From positions 1 to 64,000 of the forward strand of contig JAEINL010000005.1 in assembly GCA_016342655.1 (NCBI GenBank): a DNA stretch of 64,000 nt, given 5' to 3'. The first letter of the stretch is position 1; each line of letters starts with the position of its first letter. This DNA is from Sphaerochaeta sp. (GTDB lineage Bacteria; Spirochaetota; Spirochaetia; Sphaerochaetales; Sphaerochaetaceae). Below the pieces are notes generated by a model. That model searched no databases. It was not told the DNA's origin and saw only the letters and a program-made list of their open reading frames with translations. Made by a program: the position numbers and the translations under genes. This document shows, piece after piece, positions 37,071-47,754 of this stretch.

Positions 37071-38799
37071 CAAAAAGAAGATGCATAGTTTTTCTTTTAC
37101 CCTGAAGAACATCTATAAGAAAATTAATTCTTTTGTATATGACAAACGATATTTCATTAAACTCAGTCTCATCTACATAGGGATATCCCTTTCTCTCTTC
37201 GTTATTTTATCAATAATTTTTGAAAATGTTTATACTTCCATTAGTCGAAATTATATTTATGGGCAGGAGAAACTGAAAAGCACTCAAATCGCCAATTCTA
37301 TTGAAGAATTGATGCAAGAATACGTGTTGATGTCAGAAAATCTTGCATCTAATGATGATATTCAACAATTTTTCAAATTTGACAATGATACGGTAACCAA
37401 TAAGGCTGCACAAGATGCAATTGAAGATTACTTCCTCTTCAAGAAAGGAAAGGAAGAGATACACCTCATTAGTAAGATAGGGGAAAGAACAATTAGTACT
37501 GGATATATTCCTAATATATACCTCTATAAAAATTGGGGTATATTGTATGATTTACAGCACATGAATGGTTCAACAATGTATTTTAGCTCTCTCTACAGGG
37601 GCCTATCTGGAGATGGAATATCTCTCTCAGTGGCAACGAAAGTAAAGGATGACAGTGGCAAAGTAATTGGATATGTTATTGTAGATATCTATCGGAACAC
37701 TCTTCAAAACCTCTTCAATAATCTCCTCACTTCTCAGTCGAGCATTAAGATCTCAAACAAACAGAATTTTATCAGATTCAGCAATGAGGATACCTATGAT
37801 GAAGGAACACTGTATGAACCAATACATGAGTCTGATTATGTATATACCTTCACTACTTCCATACTCGATGGATCCTTTTCTATTCACTATGAGGTGAAAA
37901 ACACCTTCCTTCTTCACATTAAATCGACATTCCAAACACAGTTTTTCTATCTAATCGCTCTTAGCATTATCATCAGTATGATAACAGCTCTGATCATTTC
38001 ATCCGGTATTCGTAAACCCATCAAGACTCTCATTGAAACGATGAAAATTGTGGGGAAAGGGAATTTAGATGCTCAAATAACATTAGTAAAAAGAAATGAC
38101 CTTCATGAATTGCAGGATGAATTCAACAAGTTAGTAAGGAGACTAAAAACATTACAGAATGAGAATATACAGAATGAAAAACTCCTACATCTCGCTCAAA
38201 TTGAATTTTTACAAGCTCAGATCAAGCCTCATTTTCTCTATAATATGATGGCAACCATTAAAGGAATGATTTCCATCTGTCCCCCTGAAGAAGTGAAGAA
38301 CGCAATAGTAATTCTTACGAAGATACTAAGAGAATCGTATGATTTCTCAGAAGAACTAAAACCTTTGAAATCCCACCTTTCTTTTATTCAAAACTATATC
38401 GATATGCAAAACTACCGATTTCCTGGTCGTTTCTCCCTCTCTGTAGATGTCACCGAAGATGCACTCAATACACGGATGCCTCCTCTCTTATTACAACCTA
38501 TGATTGAAAATTCAATTATCCATGGATTCAAGGATAAAGAGAGCCATTGTAATATCTCAATAGTAGGATATTGCAACGACAACTATCTTCACCTGAGTAT
38601 TATGGATGATGGTATTGGAATGTCAGAGGAGAAGCTAGCGATAATTAACGAATATGCACTTTCAGAGCACTCCCCTCATGTGGGCCTTGCCAATGTATTT
38701 AAAAGAATCAAATACTTTTATGACAATTCCAGTTCGATACACATAGAAAGTACAAAGGGAAAAGGAACCACAGTGACCTGCACCCTGCAGGCACTGTAG
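37042..38799 (+). CDS. Sensor histidine kinase (YesM-like)
   Basis: 585 aa; HAMP; LQAQIKPHFLYNMMATIKG; LLQPMIENSIIHGF; MDDGIGMS. Confidence 0.93.
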   Translation: MKEVTMLIHNKKKMHSFSFTLKNIYKKINSFVYDKRYFIKLSLIYIGISLSLFVILSIIFENVYTSISRNYIYGQEKLKSTQIANSIEELMQEYVLMSENLASNDDIQQFFKFDNDTVTNKAAQDAIEDYFLFKKGKEEIHLISKIGERTISTGYIPNIYLYKNWGILYDLQHMNGSTMYFSSLYRGLSGDGISLSVATKVKDDSGKVIGYVIVDIYRNTLQNLFNNLLTSQSSIKISNKQNFIRFSNEDTYDEGTLYEPIHESDYVYTFTTSILDGSFSIHYEVKNTFLLHIKSTFQTQFFYLIALSIIISMITALIISSGIRKPIKTLIETMKIVGKGNLDAQITLVKRNDLHELQDEFNKLVRRLKTLQNENIQNEKLLHLAQIEFLQAQIKPHFLYNMMATIKGMISICPPEEVKNAIVILTKILRESYDFSEELKPLKSHLSFIQNYIDMQNYRFPGRFSLSVDVTEDALNTRMPPLLLQPMIENSIIHGFKDKESHCNISIVGYCNDNYLHLSIMDDGIGMSEEKLAIINEYALSEHSPHVGLANVFKRIKYFYDNSSSIHIESTKGKGTTVTCTLQAL

Positions 38800-38872
38800 A
38801 ACATAGGGCACCTCCTAACCAGGCAGAACATATTACGCTTTTTTTTCCGGCTCACCAGAGATAGGACGAAAC

Positions 38873-39991
38873 CTATTTCTTCTTCCTAGGCAGGAACAAG
38901 GCATTCACAGGGTCAATGACGAAGGAGACCTGCTGATCCTCATTGAATATTTGCATAGTGTTCGTATAAGGGACAAAGGCTTTTATCATCTCACCATTTG
39001 GTAGTGTCAGCTCATACTCCACATGGCTACCAACAAATATGGAAGAGGTCACTGTCGCATTGAAAGATTCCTCACCCCCCTTATACGGCACTACATTTAT
39101 TGACTCTGGGCGTATGACAAGAGCGGCATCCTTCCCCACCTGATAGCTCTCCACACTGGGATCAATATGGTCTGGAACGATACATCTGGCACCGAATACT
39201 CCCCCATTGTGCGTATTCACCTCCAAGTTCTCTCCTGTGAAGGAGGTTACTTTTAGATGCATGATATTCGCTTGTCCGATAAAATCAGCAACAAAGAGGG
39301 ACTGGGGATTGCTATATATCTCAAAAGCGGTCCCCACCTGCTCCACCTTCCCCTTGTTCATCACGACAATCCTATCAGCCATAGAGAGGGCCTCGCTCTG
39401 ATCATGGGTGACATACAGACAGGTAATGCCTAATTTCTTTTGGAGCTTGCGGATCTCTGTACGCATATGGATTCGTAGCTTGGCATCCAGATTGGAAAGG
39501 GGCTCATCCATCAACAGCAGATTAGGTTCCATGACTATCACCCGGGCAAGAGCAACCCGTTGCTGCTCCCCTCCTGACAATTGGCTTGGAAAGCGGTTCT
39601 CTGTGTTTTTGAGTCCGACAAGCAAGAGGGCGTCCTTGACCTTGTCACGGATGTCTTTTTCTCCGCGGGATTTGAGACCATAGGCCACATTATTATAGAC
39701 ACTCATGTGGGGAAACAGGGCATAGTTCTGGAAAACGAACCCTATCTTTCGCTTATTTACAGGGGTGTTTGTCATATCAAGACCACGAATGGTAATAGCT
39801 CCACTTGTGGGTAGTTCAAATCCTGCAACCATTCGTAAGGTGGTTGTCTTACCACAACCGGAGGGTCCAAGAAAGGTGACCATCTCCCCCTCTTCCACCT
39901 GAAGGTTCACCCTATCGACAGCTGTTATATATCCATCATCTTTTTTGAAGGTTTTTGTTACATTTTCAAGATTAAGCGCCAATTTTTTCAT
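38873..39991 (-). CDS. ABC transporter ATP-binding protein (Fe3+/polyamine type)
   Basis: Walker A GPSGCGKTT; LSGGEQQRVALARVI; LLMDEPLSNLDAKLR. Confidence 0.93.
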   Translation of the reverse strand: MKKLALNLENVTKTFKKDDGYITAVDRVNLQVEEGEMVTFLGPSGCGKTTTLRMVAGFELPTSGAITIRGLDMTNTPVNKRKIGFVFQNYALFPHMSVYNNVAYGLKSRGEKDIRDKVKDALLLVGLKNTENRFPSQLSGGEQQRVALARVIVMEPNLLLMDEPLSNLDAKLRIHMRTEIRKLQKKLGITCLYVTHDQSEALSMADRIVVMNKGKVEQVGTAFEIYSNPQSLFVADFIGQANIMHLKVTSFTGENLEVNTHNGGVFGARCIVPDHIDPSVESYQVGKDAALVIRPESINVVPYKGGEESFNATVTSSIFVGSHVEYELTLPNGEMIKAFVPYTNTMQIFNEDQQVSFVIDPVNALFLPRKKK

Positions 39992-41645
39992 AGCTGATAT
40001 TCTCCTGCTGGGTAAATTTTCTTGTACTCCACTTCATAAGCGAAAGCATTATCGCATCGACAACAAACACAATGACAATGAGCACTATCGAAAATGCTGA
40101 TGCCTGAGAAAATTGCAGCTCAGTCATGCTTTCAAGGATTCTCGTTGTCAACAGTGTCCATCGGACCGACACCAGGAAAATGGTTGCACTTATCGCGGTC
40201 ATGGAGTGGATAAACAGATAGCGCATTCCTGCAAGGACGGCGGGGATGATAAGAGGGATAGTGACATGGGTAAATGTTCTCAATGAACTTGCACCAAGGG
40301 AGAGGGACGCCTCTTCAAGGGCCGGGTCAATTTGCGCAAGTGATGCTATTACAGAGCGTATCCCTGTCGCATAATAGCGAAAAACATATGCAGCCACTAA
40401 AATGGCGAGGGTTCCTGTCAACAGGATGGGTTTTTGGTTAAAAGCGATGATATAGGCAATACCCACAACAGTTCCTGGAAGAGCATAGTTGAGCATGCTG
40501 CCAAACTCAAAGAATCTCTTGCCGAAGAAATTCTTTCTCTGTGCGATATAGCCGATTACAACACCAAGGATCGAGCCGATTACCGTCGAAAGGAGGGCGA
40601 TAAGCAACGTATCCGTAATGGCTTTTCTCCCATGGGCAAAGACATACCCAAAGTGTTCCAGGGTGAAGGAGTTATCCACACTCCATACCTTCACAAAGGA
40701 ACCCCACAGAATAATGGAATAGAGATAGAGGATAAATATGACAGTGAGAGCACATAGTACGCTGATGATGGCAGTCAGGAGATGGGGAAGCTTTCCAAAA
40801 CCTGACTTTGCGCCGTTTTTCCCTGTGACGGAAACATAACTTTTCTTACCGATGAGCACCCTCTGTAACATAAATACCAACAAGGCAGGCAAGAGAAGAA
40901 GGAATGAGAGGGAGGCCCCTCCCTTCAGATCAAACATGCCTGTAATCATGAGATAGGCTTCGGTAGGAAGGACTGGGAATGTGTGCCCTCCCAAAATGAG
41001 CGGGGTTGCAAAATCTGCCAAGGAAGCACCAAAAAGGAGAAGGATGGAGTTTCCTATACCAGGCAACGAAAGGGGTATGGTTATCGTTCGGAACATCCTC
41101 CACCGTGAAGACCCTAGGGAAAGCGCAGCATCATCAAGATTAGCGCTCATCGTATTCAACACAGCGGTTATCACCATAAAGGCAACAGGGAAATAGGTGA
41201 GGGTCTCACTCATCCATGTTCCTATGAAACCATAAATAGAGAAGTTTCCTATACCTAGCGCCTTAAGCAACATCCCATTTGGCCCAAGGGCTAAGGTTAG
41301 GGAGATACTACTAGTGAAGGGAGGAGAGATGAGGGGAAGAATTGTCACCGCTCCTAACAGCACCTTAAAGAATGCGGGAAGAGGGGTTCTTGTAACGGCC
41401 AGGGCAAATATATATCCAAGCACTGTTCCCGTGAATGCCACTGCAGTGGCAAGGATAAGGGAATTGAAGAGAGCCCTAATATTATACGTTTTGCTCATTA
41501 TCTTTCCAAGATTTGCAAAACTGACAGAACCATCAACGACGAACGTGGTCGCCAGAAGTTTGATGATCGGGAGAAAGATAAAGATGGCGAAGATAATCCA
41601 TATTGCAACAAGGGCACCAAATAGTGCAGGATCTCTTTTTGCCAT
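39972..41645 (-). CDS. Fused iron-type ABC transporter permease
   Basis: Two permease domains each with an EAA-like loop (LDDAALSLGSSRWRMFRTITIPLSLPG; LEEASLSLGASSLRTFTHVTIPLIIPA). Start likely MAKRDPAL at 41645. Confidence 0.9.
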   Translation of the reverse strand: MAKRDPALFGALVAIWIIFAIFIFLPIIKLLATTFVVDGSVSFANLGKIMSKTYNIRALFNSLILATAVAFTGTVLGYIFALAVTRTPLPAFFKVLLGAVTILPLISPPFTSSISLTLALGPNGMLLKALGIGNFSIYGFIGTWMSETLTYFPVAFMVITAVLNTMSANLDDAALSLGSSRWRMFRTITIPLSLPGIGNSILLLFGASLADFATPLILGGHTFPVLPTEAYLMITGMFDLKGGASLSFLLLLPALLVFMLQRVLIGKKSYVSVTGKNGAKSGFGKLPHLLTAIISVLCALTVIFILYLYSIILWGSFVKVWSVDNSFTLEHFGYVFAHGRKAITDTLLIALLSTVIGSILGVVIGYIAQRKNFFGKRFFEFGSMLNYALPGTVVGIAYIIAFNQKPILLTGTLAILVAAYVFRYYATGIRSVIASLAQIDPALEEASLSLGASSLRTFTHVTIPLIIPAVLAGMRYLFIHSMTAISATIFLVSVRWTLLTTRILESMTELQFSQASAFSIVLIVIVFVVDAIMLSLMKWSTRKFTQQENISYEKIGA

Positions 41646-41775
41646 TGTACTTTTAGTATGAGCTAACCTTGTTGTCGACACGTTAAGTCCTCCTAGCATA
41701 ATCAGAAAGGCCAAAGAGGTACACTGCACATACTACAGAGTACCTCTTCTCATAAAACAGGATACCTACCGCACC

Positions 41776-42810
41776 TTACTGCTGAATGATTTCTTCAATC
41801 CATTTTTCAACGAATCTTGACCTGTTCTCGCCTTTCCATTCTGCTTTGGCTTCGAGCAGCTTCACCGTTGACATATCAAGGGCTGGATTCGTTACCACGA
41901 CATCTCCACGGGTGGGAATGTAGTTGATCAGATTTTCAACCATCACTTCACCAAGGCGTTTTGAGGAGGCCCAATCCATCAGGACTTTTGCTGCCCCTAG
42001 GTTTTTGGCTCCCTGTACAATTCCACTGCCTTCTATCCCATAGGTGACACCCTCTTTTGGATACGAGACCGAAAGGTCATACCCCTGCTGTTGGATATCG
42101 AGTGCATCAACAATGTAAAACACTCCAGCAGCAGCTTGTCCTGTAGCAACAGGCATTGCCCCGCCTGCACCACCTTTGGTATACAGCTGAATATTATTGT
42201 GAAGTTTCTTCTGGTACTCGAAGGCCTCATCTTCACCAAACACCTTTACCAGGGAGTAAATCCTTTCAGTAGCTGTACCGGAGGTCCTGGCGTCAGCCAT
42301 CTGTAGTGATTTGCCATACTTGGGATCGATCAGGTCGAACCAGCTTGTAGGCACCTGCAGGCCCTTGCTCTTGAGATAAGCATTATTACTCAAGAAGCAC
42401 AGGGGGATAATGCCAATTCCTGTCCAGTACTGTTCTTCTGAACGGAATTTTGCGGGGATCTTGTCAGCTTCTTTAGGAGAATACTGTGCAAAGACACCCT
42501 CTGGGATACCAGCTTCATAGGTATCAGCGGGACCGCCCCAAAGTGCATCTACCTGTGGGTTTGCTTTCTCTGCGATCAACCTTGCCAAGGCTTCTCCTGA
42601 GGAGAGGCGCACAAAGTTAACGGAAATTCCCGTGTCCTTAGTAAATTCACTAAAGATTTTAGTGGCATACTTTTCCGGCATGATTGAGTAGACATTTACC
42701 GTCGTACCAACGGTTTCTGTTGTAACCGCCTCTTTTGCCCCTGCAGCGAACATTGGAGTAACGCACAACAGCACCAACAAAACAGAGAGTAGAATGTGTT
42801 TCATTTTCAT
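41776..42810 (-). CDS. Iron(III)-type ABC transporter substrate-binding protein
   Basis: 344 aa; signal peptide; VNVYSIMPEKYATKIFSEFTKDTGISVNFVRLSSGEALARLIAEKANPQVDALWGG. Confidence 0.9.
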   Translation of the reverse strand: MKMKHILLSVLLVLLCVTPMFAAGAKEAVTTETVGTTVNVYSIMPEKYATKIFSEFTKDTGISVNFVRLSSGEALARLIAEKANPQVDALWGGPADTYEAGIPEGVFAQYSPKEADKIPAKFRSEEQYWTGIGIIPLCFLSNNAYLKSKGLQVPTSWFDLIDPKYGKSLQMADARTSGTATERIYSLVKVFGEDEAFEYQKKLHNNIQLYTKGGAGGAMPVATGQAAAGVFYIVDALDIQQQGYDLSVSYPKEGVTYGIEGSGIVQGAKNLGAAKVLMDWASSKRLGEVMVENLINYIPTRGDVVVTNPALDMSTVKLLEAKAEWKGENRSRFVEKWIEEIIQQ

Positions 42811-42943
42811 ATAATCCTCCTTTAGGATTGTAGGAGAAGTGTCAGATTTCTCCTACCGATACTACATATTCTCTACTTCCATTGTGCCACCGATTGGGTT
42901 TATTACAAGTTACAAAACCGTAACAATAAAAGATATCAATACC

Positions 42944-42980
42944 CCAGGGCAAGCCCTGGAAAGAGGAGGCGTTGCCTCCT
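42944..42980. terminator. Two tandem hairpins in the intergenic region
   Basis: CCAGGGC-aa-GCCCTGG (42944-42959... on + strand) and AGGAGGC-gtt-GCCTCCT-TTT (42964-42983). Confidence 0.55.
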
Positions 42981-43037
42981 TTTCCGAGCCAAGGGGCTGA
43001 CGTATCTCACCTTGCTTTCCCGGCACTCGCTCGGTAA

Positions 43038-43724
43038 TCAAGTACCTTTTGCGTCTGTAAGGATATAGCCGACACCCCATTTATTAATGATATATCGTGG
43101 TGAAGCAGGGTCTTCCTCCACCTTTTTCCTTAGCCGGCTCATATTTACCTTAACAAGTTCGGATCCTTGTATCCAATCCTCATTTTTCCATACCGTTTGC
43201 AGGATCTTTTGTACAGAAACCGGTGTGTGCAGATATGTTGCTAAAACTTCTAGTATTTTGAATTCTGTCGGGGTCAGATTTAGTAACACATCCTTACAGT
43301 AAAGGGTTTGCTGTTCCAGATTGATTGTAAGGTCCCCTACAACAAGAATCTTTTCCTCATGGACCTGGACCCTTTTGAGAACCTTCTCTACCCGAAGAAG
43401 GAGTTCCTTATAGTTGAAGGGCTTGGAGACGTAATCCTCTCCCCCCACCTCAAGACCTTCTATAATTTGGTCATCCTGATCGTGTGAGCTCAAGAAGATG
43501 ACAGGGATATCCATAGCGACAAGATGCGTACATACCTCCAACCCATTCAATCCGGGGAGGCCTATATCGAGGATCACAATATCAGGGGACCACGAGGTCG
43601 CAACCTTGACTGCATCATCGCCTCTCTGCACAGATTGCACACTATATCCTTGCTTCTCAAATATGTAGGTAAGAAGAGTCAGGATTTCCTTTTCATCATC
43701 GACCAGTAATACTCTATTCTTCAT
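43038..43724 (-). CDS. OmpR/PhoB-type response regulator
   Basis: 228 aa; VLLVDDEKEILTLL; VILDIGLPGLNGLEV; C-terminal winged helix. Confidence 0.93.
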   Translation of the reverse strand: MKNRVLLVDDEKEILTLLTYIFEKQGYSVQSVQRGDDAVKVATSWSPDIVILDIGLPGLNGLEVCTHLVAMDIPVIFLSSHDQDDQIIEGLEVGGEDYVSKPFNYKELLLRVEKVLKRVQVHEEKILVVGDLTINLEQQTLYCKDVLLNLTPTEFKILEVLATYLHTPVSVQKILQTVWKNEDWIQGSELVKVNMSRLRKKVEEDPASPRYIINKWGVGYILTDAKGT

Positions 43725-44899
43725 CGTATTGCCCTTGCAGGAAGCGTAAAAGAAACGATAGTCCCTGTATCCTTCACACTTGTAATGTAGACCTTTCCCC
43801 CATGCTTGTGGACGATCTGCCGTGCTATGGAGAGACCCAATCCAAATCCATCCTGGTATTCCTCACTGGGACTCTGCTCCTGGTAAAACTCCTTGAACAG
43901 GTTTTCCCTACCCTCACCCTCCACACCTTTGCCATTGTCGCTAATGCTCACCACCATCTGTTCGTCATCCTGGGTCACTGATATAACGATGTATCCACCT
44001 TCTTTGGTATGCTTAACCGCATTATGGACCAGATTGATGAAAACCTGACGGATGAGCGATTCATCGCCAATAGGACTGTTCAGCAATGCAGGAAAGTAGT
44101 AGCGGATAGTCTGCTGTTTCATATGCACCAGCGGGCCGAAAAAGGTAACAATGTCCACTGTGATGAGACGTATATTGATCTTTTCCCTTTTCTGAAGCTC
44201 AAATTCCTTTTCGAACTTAAGCAAGGTAAGCATGTTTTCACTGAATGCGATAAGCCTCTGGGTATATTCATAGTTTGATTTTACAAATTGTTTTTGCCGA
44301 GGGTTTAAGGGGCCTGGAATCTCTTCCAATAACAGGCTTGTCGTTGTTTGCATAATTGTCAGTGGGGTCCGTATCTCATGGGCAAGCATGGATTGCAAAG
44401 AGAGTCTGGAAGCTGAATTGCTTTTTCTTTTCCTCATATGTTCAAACACAAGCACACATACAGGAAGGCTGGCATTGAGCAAGAAAAAAGGGGAAAGAGG
44501 GAATAGGAACAGACTGACCAGGAAAGTGATGAGTGAAGATCCTCCAAGAAGCAACAGCTTTTTGGTAGAGGAGAAACCGTACATTGAAAGCACATATCCA
44601 TACACGATGAGGACAATGGCATTGTACGAGACTAGCCAGGGAGAAAATTCTGAGCAGACACTCGTGCTAAAGGTGGAAAATACGAAGAGAACAGTGTATC
44701 CAAGAAGAAAAGGGGTAGTACTGAATATGTCTTTCCTCCTAATTTTCCGAAGCAGGAAACCTATGACTGTAAGCAGAAGGGAAAGCATCAGGAGCACACT
44801 CAGGGCCAGAGACAAATGCAGAGAGGCTGCCTCTTGTGCTAGCACAAGTGAAAGTAGACAGGGTATGAAGAAAAGAGCCGAAGTTACAGGCAAACTCAT
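43721..44899 (-). CDS. Sensor histidine kinase
   Basis: 392 aa; MLAHEIRTPLTIM; VFINLVHNAVKHTKEGG; ISDNGKGV; GFGLGLSIARQIV. Confidence 0.93.
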   Translation of the reverse strand: MSLPVTSALFFIPCLLSLVLAQEAASLHLSLALSVLLMLSLLLTVIGFLLRKIRRKDIFSTTPFLLGYTVLFVFSTFSTSVCSEFSPWLVSYNAIVLIVYGYVLSMYGFSSTKKLLLLGGSSLITFLVSLFLFPLSPFFLLNASLPVCVLVFEHMRKRKSNSASRLSLQSMLAHEIRTPLTIMQTTTSLLLEEIPGPLNPRQKQFVKSNYEYTQRLIAFSENMLTLLKFEKEFELQKREKINIRLITVDIVTFFGPLVHMKQQTIRYYFPALLNSPIGDESLIRQVFINLVHNAVKHTKEGGYIVISVTQDDEQMVVSISDNGKGVEGEGRENLFKEFYQEQSPSEEYQDGFGLGLSIARQIVHKHGGKVYITSVKDTGTIVSFTLPARAIR

Positions 44900-46032
44900 C
44901 AGGACTCCTTCGTAGTGAAAAGGTGGAATGAGGATGGGTGGAAATGCATCAACACCTTTTCCTTAACCAGATACTCATCGACAAACGTAAAGTTATGGGG
45001 GGCTACTACCCGAATAAAGGTCTCTTGAAACGTAATCTCATATTCAATGGAGTAGCCGTTAAAAGAGAGAGCCTCTATTTCACCCACGACCTGATGTGAG
45101 TTTTCTGGAGGGTAGTACGAGCTCAAGGTCACACTCTGAGGCAAGATTGCCACATAGACCCCATCGCCTTTCTGATACACAGCATCACATTGCTCAGGCA
45201 ACACGGAAAATTCGAGATTATTTACCGATACGATCACAGATTCATATGAAAACTCAAGAATTTCCCCTTCATAGAAATTTGCATTGCTGATAAAGTCCGC
45301 AACAAAAGGGGTCCGTGGGTTATTGTACACCTCACGAGGCGATCCTACCTGTATGATCGAGCCCCTATTCATCACCACTACCCTATCAGGCATGCTAAGG
45401 GCCTCACTCTGGTCGTGTGTGACGTAGATGGTGGTGATACCGAGAAGCTTCTGCATCTTTTTGATCTCTCGCCTTGTCTGCAACCTCAGTCTTGCATCCA
45501 GGTTGGATAGGGGTTCATCAAACAAGAGCAACTCGGGTTTTAATACAAGGGCCCTTGCCAAGGCGACCCTCTGCTGTTGCCCGTCGGAAAGTTGATGAGG
45601 AAACCGCTCTTCAGTCCCTACCAAATTGAGCATCTGGCACATCATGGCAACATCATGGTGGATACTGTCCATGGGTTTTTTCCGTGATTTCAGTCCATAC
45701 GCAATATTCTCAAAGACATTCATATGGGGAAACAGGGCATAGTTTTGGAATACCATGGGAATAGTCCTCTCTTCTGGCCCCTTGCCTGTCAATGAGACGC
45801 CATGGAGAAGGATTTCTCCACTATCAGGGGCTAAAAAGCCCCCGATCATCCGTAGTGTAGTACTTTTCCCACATCCCGATGGGCCAATTATGGTTATAGC
45901 CTCACCTTTCTGCACGGTAAGCGAGAAGGTATCAACAGCGGTTATTTTCGTATTTCGTGCACCGACAAAGGTCTTGGAAACTGCCCTAAGTTCCAGATGT
46001 GGTACGACCGGATTATCTTTCTGATCGGACAA
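44899..46032 (-). CDS. ABC transporter ATP-binding protein
   Basis: 377 aa; GPSGCGKSTTLRMIGG; LSDGQQQRVALARAL; LLFDEPLSNLDARLR. Confidence 0.92.
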   Translation of the reverse strand: MSDQKDNPVVPHLELRAVSKTFVGARNTKITAVDTFSLTVQKGEAITIIGPSGCGKSTTLRMIGGFLAPDSGEILLHGVSLTGKGPEERTIPMVFQNYALFPHMNVFENIAYGLKSRKKPMDSIHHDVAMMCQMLNLVGTEERFPHQLSDGQQQRVALARALVLKPELLLFDEPLSNLDARLRLQTRREIKKMQKLLGITTIYVTHDQSEALSMPDRVVVMNRGSIIQVGSPREVYNNPRTPFVADFISNANFYEGEILEFSYESVIVSVNNLEFSVLPEQCDAVYQKGDGVYVAILPQSVTLSSYYPPENSHQVVGEIEALSFNGYSIEYEITFQETFIRVVAPHNFTFVDEYLVKEKVLMHFHPSSFHLFTTKES

Positions 46033-46405
46033 TGGTACCCCTTTTGATTACCAGGTATGGCATTTGGAGAAATATGCTACCTCAGCAACACAGCGTTGTG
46101 ATTGAAAATCCAGACTTCCAGGGTACATCCAACCAGGATCACCCCTTGTTCCTCATGATACCACTCTTTGCAAGAAGAAGGATACTCTTCTTTTTCAGTC
46201 CAGCTTTTTCGGCAAAGCCTTACAAACCAGAAATCGACGTATTCTCCCTTCTGAGAAAATACGCCGAAAGCAAAAAAATATGAGTACACAATACGAGTAC
46301 ATGAGGAACAAGGCATTGCATCAAGGGGAAAAGGGAAGGCAGACACTCTCTCGGTAAGTAAAAACACGCTAGTTATGAGTGTCTGATCCTAACCCAAGTT
46401 CTTTA

Positions 46406-46606
46406 TCAATCTAAGAAATATACCCCAGGAAAATCTCCGTGTCGTACAGTGACGTTCGTGTAGGTAATATTCCTTTCTCTCATATCCTGTAACGTCTGCT
46501 TCTGGAGCATGAACGAACCAAAAATGACACTTGCTAGAAGATATGCCACAAGGAATATACCCCCTATGATAAGCATACGATTACTTTTCTTATGATTGGA
46601 CTTCAT
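46406..46606 (-). CDS. Small membrane-anchored hypothetical protein
   Basis: 66 aa; one TM helix MLIIGGIFLVAYLLASVIFGSFML; overlaps the upstream gene end. Confidence 0.5.
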   Translation of the reverse strand: MKSNHKKSNRMLIIGGIFLVAYLLASVIFGSFMLQKQTLQDMRERNITYTNVTVRHGDFPGVYFLD

Positions 46607-46976
46607 TGTAGTTGTGCTCCTTGTTGAATAATAGGAAATAGGTCTCTATCTCCTCGAAGGTGATATCCAAGGTCCTCATGGAATCGAAAAGGTTGGGAAG
46701 TTCACTTTTTATGAAGTGGTCCCGTCTTTTCTTGAGGACCAAGGTCTTGGAACCCTTGGCGACAAAGTATCCGATACCCCGTTGGTTCTCTAGGATACCT
46801 TCGTCCTGCAGCATCGAGTACGCCCTGATGACTGTATTGGGGTTAACCTCCAACTGCATCGCCATGTCGCGAACAGAAGGGATCCTCTCCTCCTCAACCC
46901 ACGTGGAGTTGGTGATAAGGTCATGGATGTACTGTGCTATCTGTAGGTAGATAGGTAATCGATTGTTAAACTGCAT
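46590..46976 (-). CDS. GntR family (YtrA-type) regulator
   Basis: MQFNNRLPIYLQIAQYIHDLITNSTWVEEERIPSVRDMAMQLEVNPNTVIRAYSMLQDEGIL; start at 46976. Confidence 0.9.
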   Translation of the reverse strand: MQFNNRLPIYLQIAQYIHDLITNSTWVEEERIPSVRDMAMQLEVNPNTVIRAYSMLQDEGILENQRGIGYFVAKGSKTLVLKKRRDHFIKSELPNLFDSMRTLDITFEEIETYFLLFNKEHNYNEVQS

Positions 46977-47754
46977 CTGTAGCTTGGACCTCCTCAACCC
47001 TAAAGAACGCCGTAACCCAACAGAACAGGGGGAGAACCACAAAGTAAAGTATCTTACCGATTACCCTGAAAGTCCCTATGGCCCCATAAGTAGGTTTGAA
47101 CAGCAGTGAATCAAATGAGAAGACTATGTCAAACGTCCGCAAGGATGATCCGTACTTGATGGAGAATATGATCTTCACGAACAGGAGACCTAGGGTGGCG
47201 AGGGCGATACCGAGGACTCCAAGCGAAAGGAGGGTCTTGAAGAAATGGCCCTTATGGAAATAGGTGGCACCCAAGAGGAATATCGATTGCCAGACCCAAT
47301 ATAGGGCAAACTGAGCTGCCATGTCTCTGGTAAAGGGATTGAACAAGGTGACAGGATTGCCAAAGAAGAGCAACTGTATGGGCTCAATGAGTACAGAGGC
47401 AAGGAAAAACACCACGGTGAGAGCTACAGGATAGGCAAAGGCAGTAAGCACCGCTTTGGCTAGGAATTTCTCCAGGGAAGTTGCGGGAAGCATCAGCCAC
47501 TCCTGTTGCCCGTTCTTGCTGAACATGTCATCAGCGAAGGAGAGGCTGGTTATGATCAGACCCCCAAGGAGTAGAAAATTTGGGAACAGACTGGCATACG
47601 TAGCAGGACCAAAAGCATTTTGGGAATACTGGGAGACAAACGAGCGAATGGTCTCACTCGCAAACAAAACCAAGAAGAGCGTCATTGCGTAGATCGAAAG
47701 ATCACGCTTGCTAGTCTGTATCTCACGGTTTATCAATAAGCCAAATCGATTCAT
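46966..47754 (-). CDS. ABC transporter permease protein
   Basis: 262 aa polytopic membrane protein between GntR and ABC ATPase genes. Confidence 0.75.
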   Translation of the reverse strand: MNRFGLLINREIQTSKRDLSIYAMTLFLVLFASETIRSFVSQYSQNAFGPATYASLFPNFLLLGGLIITSLSFADDMFSKNGQQEWLMLPATSLEKFLAKAVLTAFAYPVALTVVFFLASVLIEPIQLLFFGNPVTLFNPFTRDMAAQFALYWVWQSIFLLGATYFHKGHFFKTLLSLGVLGIALATLGLLFVKIIFSIKYGSSLRTFDIVFSFDSLLFKPTYGAIGTFRVIGKILYFVVLPLFCWVTAFFRVEEVQATDAV

